Shown here: in pieces, positions 60,370 through 64,000 of the stretch
Layout: each line of letters starts with the position of its first letter
How positions within the stretch are numbered: position 1 is the stretch's first letter
From: Hydractinia symbiolongicarpus
Lineage: Eukaryota; Cnidaria; Hydrozoa; Anthoathecata; Hydractiniidae
Assembly: GCF_029227915.1 (NCBI RefSeq)
Contig: NC_079878.1
Coordinates: forward strand, 27,055,501 to 27,119,500
Length of the DNA stretch: 64,000 nucleotides
Reading direction: 5' to 3'
The notes under the pieces: generated by a model
What the model saw: the letters and a program-made list of their open reading frames with translations, nothing else
The model's database searches: none
Told to the model about the DNA's origin: nothing
Position numbers and translations under genes: made by a program

Positions 60370-62495
60370 CTCTCTCATTGTATATGTTAAAATCAGTTAG
60401 TTTATTGCAAACCCTGCCAAAGGTTGACACAAAATGTGAAAAATAAACAATAAATTTTGCCTAAGTAGAAATTTTTATCTAAGGTGTTAAAAAGGGATTT
60501 GCAAGGATAAATTATAATGCAATAAAACATTATTTGATATATTGCATACGGTCCTTCCTCACCAAACTTTAGACAAAATGCCAACAAAAAAACAGTATTT
60601 AAACCTAAAATTAATAGTCCTTTTAGCAATTTGCATGCTGTTTTACCATCAACAAAGTAAACAAAATTTCAAATCTCACATAGTATTCTGTCACAAATTT
60701 TCATAATATATATATATAAGTCATAATGAGTCATGTTAAACAACAGCAATCAATCTGTATATAAGTTCATTTTATGTCAATTTTTGCACCAATTTTGCAA
60801 CACAAAATACAAATTCTAAATAATACTAAAATCTCTTATTTTGGTCCTTCGCATACTGACGGTCTCCCACAAAAGTTTAATCAAAATGTAAAAAATGAGA
60901 GGTAACAACAAAATCAAAGTTTGCAAAATTTAATTATTTCGGTACATATATCTACTGCATATGCCCTCTAAAAGAATATTTGCAACAAAAATCAGTTATT
61001 TCGATAATATTGCATACACTCTTTTCTCACAAAAGCTTCACAAACTGTAAAAAAAAGAATGATTGTAGGGAGTGCTTCTGATTCAACAAAAAAAGTTTTT
61101 TTGACATATTGCATCTAGCCCTTACCCATTAAATCTTACACAAAATTTCCAAAACTATATACAATTTAGAACACATCAAATTTAAATCGAGAAGGATCAG
61201 TCATTTCGATATATTGCACGGAGTCCTCCCCAGTAAGAATTTATACAAAATATAGAAAAACAAAGCTTACAAGGTGTAACATTGAATTCTTCTTCTGTGT
61301 ATATATATATGGTCCTTCCTCGCAAAATTAACATAAAATGTCAAAAAGGTTCAGATATAACATCTAACACAACAAAAATCAGTTCTATCAGTATATGTCA
61401 TGCCATTGTCTTCCACCAAATGTTCCCCTTAAAGTTTCACAGACACAGCCTGTAAATTAAAAACAACTAAGATCAGGTATTTTGGTCTATTTCATACCAT
61501 TCTGTTCCAAATAACTTATAAAATGTAAAAATCGAGTGGTATATAAAACAGAAATTTGCAAAATTTCATTTTTTTATATGCATGTATATTATATGCCTTC
61601 TACAACAAAAGTTAATTCAAAATGTCAAAAAGAAGAAAAAAATAGCTTACAAAGAGTGTAAAATTGAAATCAACAAAGTAGCTCTTTTGGTGTATTAAAT
61701 ATAAGCCATACGCACAAAAGTTTACACTAAATGTAAGAAAATGGTTGTGTTTAGTAATTCTAAATTAAGAAAAGTCAGTTCTTTTAACATGCTGATTAAG
61801 GTTTTTGCCCACAAATTCTTACATGAAAATGTCAAAACCACAATTTGAAACAAATTAAATTTACATTTTAAGAATAAGTAATTTCTGAACTTTATTTTCA
61901 GAATATTTGGAGGAAAAGAACTTCGCAAACCAAAAAAAACCAGGAAAATGTTTAAAATCTTCAGGGTTAATAACGTTTGATGGGTTTTGTGGGAATATAT
62001 ATACTGGGAATCTTTAGTTTAAAGCTAGCATTAGCTAGTTACAGCAGCTAATAGCTAGTCACTTAAATATAAACTGGAGACTTAGCTAGGTATAAAGAAC
62101 ATGGCTACATATATATATATATATATATATATTCCTAGCTAGCTAGCTAGTTGTTGGTGGTGGTTGGCTTTTTATGATGCTAGCTATAAAACATGTCTGG
62201 CAACAATAATATAATCAAAACTGAAAATAAAACATGATAAAACCTTACAGAACCTTGCTATGATTAATTTATAAAACCATGCTCTTCTTCAAATGTTTTT
62301 TTAAAGATTTATTTTGAATGAAAGAGTAGAGAATACTCAAAAAGAACAGCCATCTTTTTCGTAAACACAATTTCCGTTTTGTGCTAGGAACTTCATTTAA
62401 CAGTCCGTATGCTTTGTGAATATCTAATACCGTTTCATATGTAGCGATACCTATATATATATGCTAACATAGAGTTTTTTGGCATAAGGGTATCT
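60370..62495 (-). repeat. Dispersed repeat, copy B (inverted relative to copy A)
   Basis: The body (60380-61920) is a chain of degraded ~100-bp units. Each carries a phrase such as ATATTGCATACGGTCCTTCCTC followed by an AAA(C/G)TTTA phrase and CAAAATGT. Unit marks lie near 60545, 60855, 60955, 61015, 61110, 61215, 61310, 61400, 61490, 61590 and 61690. The head (62000-62495) is the reverse complement of 17045-17420. No coding frame. Confidence 0.7.
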
Positions 62496-63090
62496 TATAT
62501 ATTAATTCCCTTGCGTGACTAAAACTGTGAGTCCACGACACGGAAATCACGGGTTACTTTCTTATGACGTGGTTGTACGCTAAAATTTAACTAAAAAAAT
62601 TAGGGATGTACTTCATAGAAATCGCACATAAGGTGTAAATATATAACCCGCTGCTAATAACGATATAAATATATATACCCTTATGCCAAAAAATCTATAT
62701 GAGCATATATATATATATAGGTATCGCTACATATCAAACGGTATTAGATATTCACAAAGCATACGGACTGTTAAATGAAGTTCCTAGCATAAAACGGAAA
62801 TTGTGTTTACGAAAAAGATAGCTGTTCTTTTTACTATTCTCTACTCTTTCATTCAAAATAAATCTTTAAAAAAACATTTGAAGAAGAGCATGGTTTTATA
62901 AATTAATCATAGCAAGGTTCTGTAAGGTTTTTTCATGTTTTTTTTTCAAGTTTTGATGATATTATTGATGTCAGACATATTTTATAGCTAGCATCATAAA
63001 GCCAACCACCACCAGCCCTAGCTACCTAGGAATTTATATATATGTACCCATGATTTTGATGCCTAGCTCCAGTTATATTTAAATAACCTG
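62000..63090. repeat. Large inverted repeat: ~0.45-kb arms, ~180-bp spacer
   Basis: The left arm ends with TTTTTTGGCATAAGGGTAT (to 62493) and the right arm begins with ATACCCTTATGCCAAAAAA (from about 62675). Pairing continues outward through GTAGCGATACCTATATATAT, ATACGGACTGTTAAATGAAG and the ATGATGCTAGCTATAAAACAT region. The spacer (62494-62674) is not shared with copy A. Confidence 0.75.
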
Positions 63091-63320
63091 TGAGTTTTAT
63101 ATATGTTGCTGTGTGTTGTTGTGGATTGTTTGGACCTTTTAAGCTTATATTAGAAGATATTTAAGGATAGCTAAGGACTCTTTTTAAGATGTATTTTTCA
63201 CATTTTGTGTAACTAAACTTATACATCGGTTGCATGCAATATGACAAAAGGATTTTTTTTTAACATGTAGTAATTTTGGTATATAGTTTAAGTGTGGTGA
63301 TTCGTAGGAAGGAGTTACAT
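62675..63320 (+). repeat. Dispersed repeat, copy C (head only)
   Basis: It repeats the head of copy A in the same orientation (TTTTGATGATATTATTGATG, AGCTAGCATCA, TTCACATTTTGTGTAACTAA, AACATGTAGTAATTT). It stops near 63320 without the ~100-bp unit body. Confidence 0.7.
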
Positions 63321-64000
63321 TTTTTTTACATTTAGAGTTTAGAATTTAGTTTAAAAAACATACAGGGAAGGCTGGGGTGACTTTCCATTTATATAGATAT
63401 TTTTCAAACCTCCTGTACCTAGCGCTACGCCTACGACATACCCCGTCTCTCTGATGAGGCTCTTTGTGCATGTTTTGACGAGCTCTCTGTGCACGTTTTG
63501 AAATTTGCAGGAAAGAAGGAAAACAAAACAAAGGGAGTGAAGTATGTTAGCAGCTTTCAAATATTCTGCATAATTTTTTTTTATCAATTAAATATATATC
63601 TTCTTGCCTTAAACTTTCTCAACCTTCGAAATCAGTGCCGTTATTCATGCTAAAAACACTACTGCTTTCGTCAAAGAGTCTAATTTTTGACCACAAACTA
63701 TGCCCTTATTTTTGTCACATCCCCCTTTTGTCACATAAATCAAAATAAAGAAAACCTACTACACCCTAAAATAACATAATTATGTTAAGATGGTATTTTT
63801 ACTGAAAAGCTTGATTGCTTATTTTAGCTTGCTGTCTTTATTTAATCTCTGCCAAATATCACTATGGCATATATACAATTATAACGCACTAAATATGCAA
63901 ATATTCTAAGCTACACAATTTAATAAGGGAATAACCAACAAATCAGTAAGAATGACAAAAGTTATTAATACGTAAAATTTCGTTGGTATATCAACCAACT
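63321..64000. other. Non-coding sequence to the window edge
   Basis: No supported exon. The overlapping minus-strand frames at 63346 and 63351 have no recognisable content. Confidence 0.5.

Overview
The window looks like a piece of an AT-rich animal genome, most likely an early-branching marine invertebrate such as a cnidarian (a hydrozoan would fit). The reasons are spliced gene fragments with GT-AG introns, AATAAA polyadenylation signals, a tRNA-derived SINE, many short DNA transposons, long AAT and TA microsatellites, and a KMT5A-type SET gene beside a zinc-finger/tyrosine-recombinase gene. From memory, that last pairing occurs in predicted cnidarian and fish proteins. No bacterial operon, rRNA, CRISPR array or intact canonical tRNA is visible. 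A 500-base gap of N lies at 57001-57500. The species call is inference.

Most of the 64 kb is non-coding and built from repeats. From left to right: a TA-flanked transposon with an 80-bp tandem repeat inside it (248-1909); a decayed multi-exon gene with two duplicated exons (2736-4490); a second terminus of the same transposon type (7214); a truncated TTAA element (11522); a SINE (14.7-14.9 kb); a pogo-like MITE (15.66-16.03 kb); a long dispersed repeat made of degenerate ~100-bp units (17.0-19.3 kb, with inverted and direct relatives at 60.4-63.3 kb); an AAT microsatellite joined to a 21-bp minisatellite (22.25-22.6 kb); a foldback MITE (23.2-23.5 kb); a cluster of the same minisatellite core (27.2-27.7 kb); and a pogo-like element with a dead transposase (28.5-29.7 kb).

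Next come a block of related repeats holding a complete TTAA MITE (30.0-34.0 kb), a 2.1-kb terminal-inverted-repeat element (34.2-36.3 kb), several Helitron-like non-autonomous elements (19.4, 36.3, 37.8, 44.0, 47.2 and 49.0 kb), a mosaic of three minisatellites around a second AAT tract (40.5-41.35 kb), a 185-bp TA tract (42.8 kb), and two arrays of one 89-bp satellite (44.7-46.0 and 50.5-52.1 kb).

The main coding locus lies at 52.2-57.9 kb. A three-exon gene with clean splice sites encodes a ~210-residue SET-domain protein of the KMT5A (H4K20 methyltransferase) type. Directly downstream, on the same strand, is a decayed gene with a C2H2 zinc finger, a tyrosine-recombinase-like catalytic domain and SANT/Myb-like helices. 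The SET part is intact. The zinc-finger/recombinase part carries frameshifts, two in-frame stops and the assembly gap, and a small MITE sits between the two. My reading is that this is a broken SET/zinc-finger/recombinase unit of possibly mobile origin, with the methyltransferase module surviving alone next to a satellite array.
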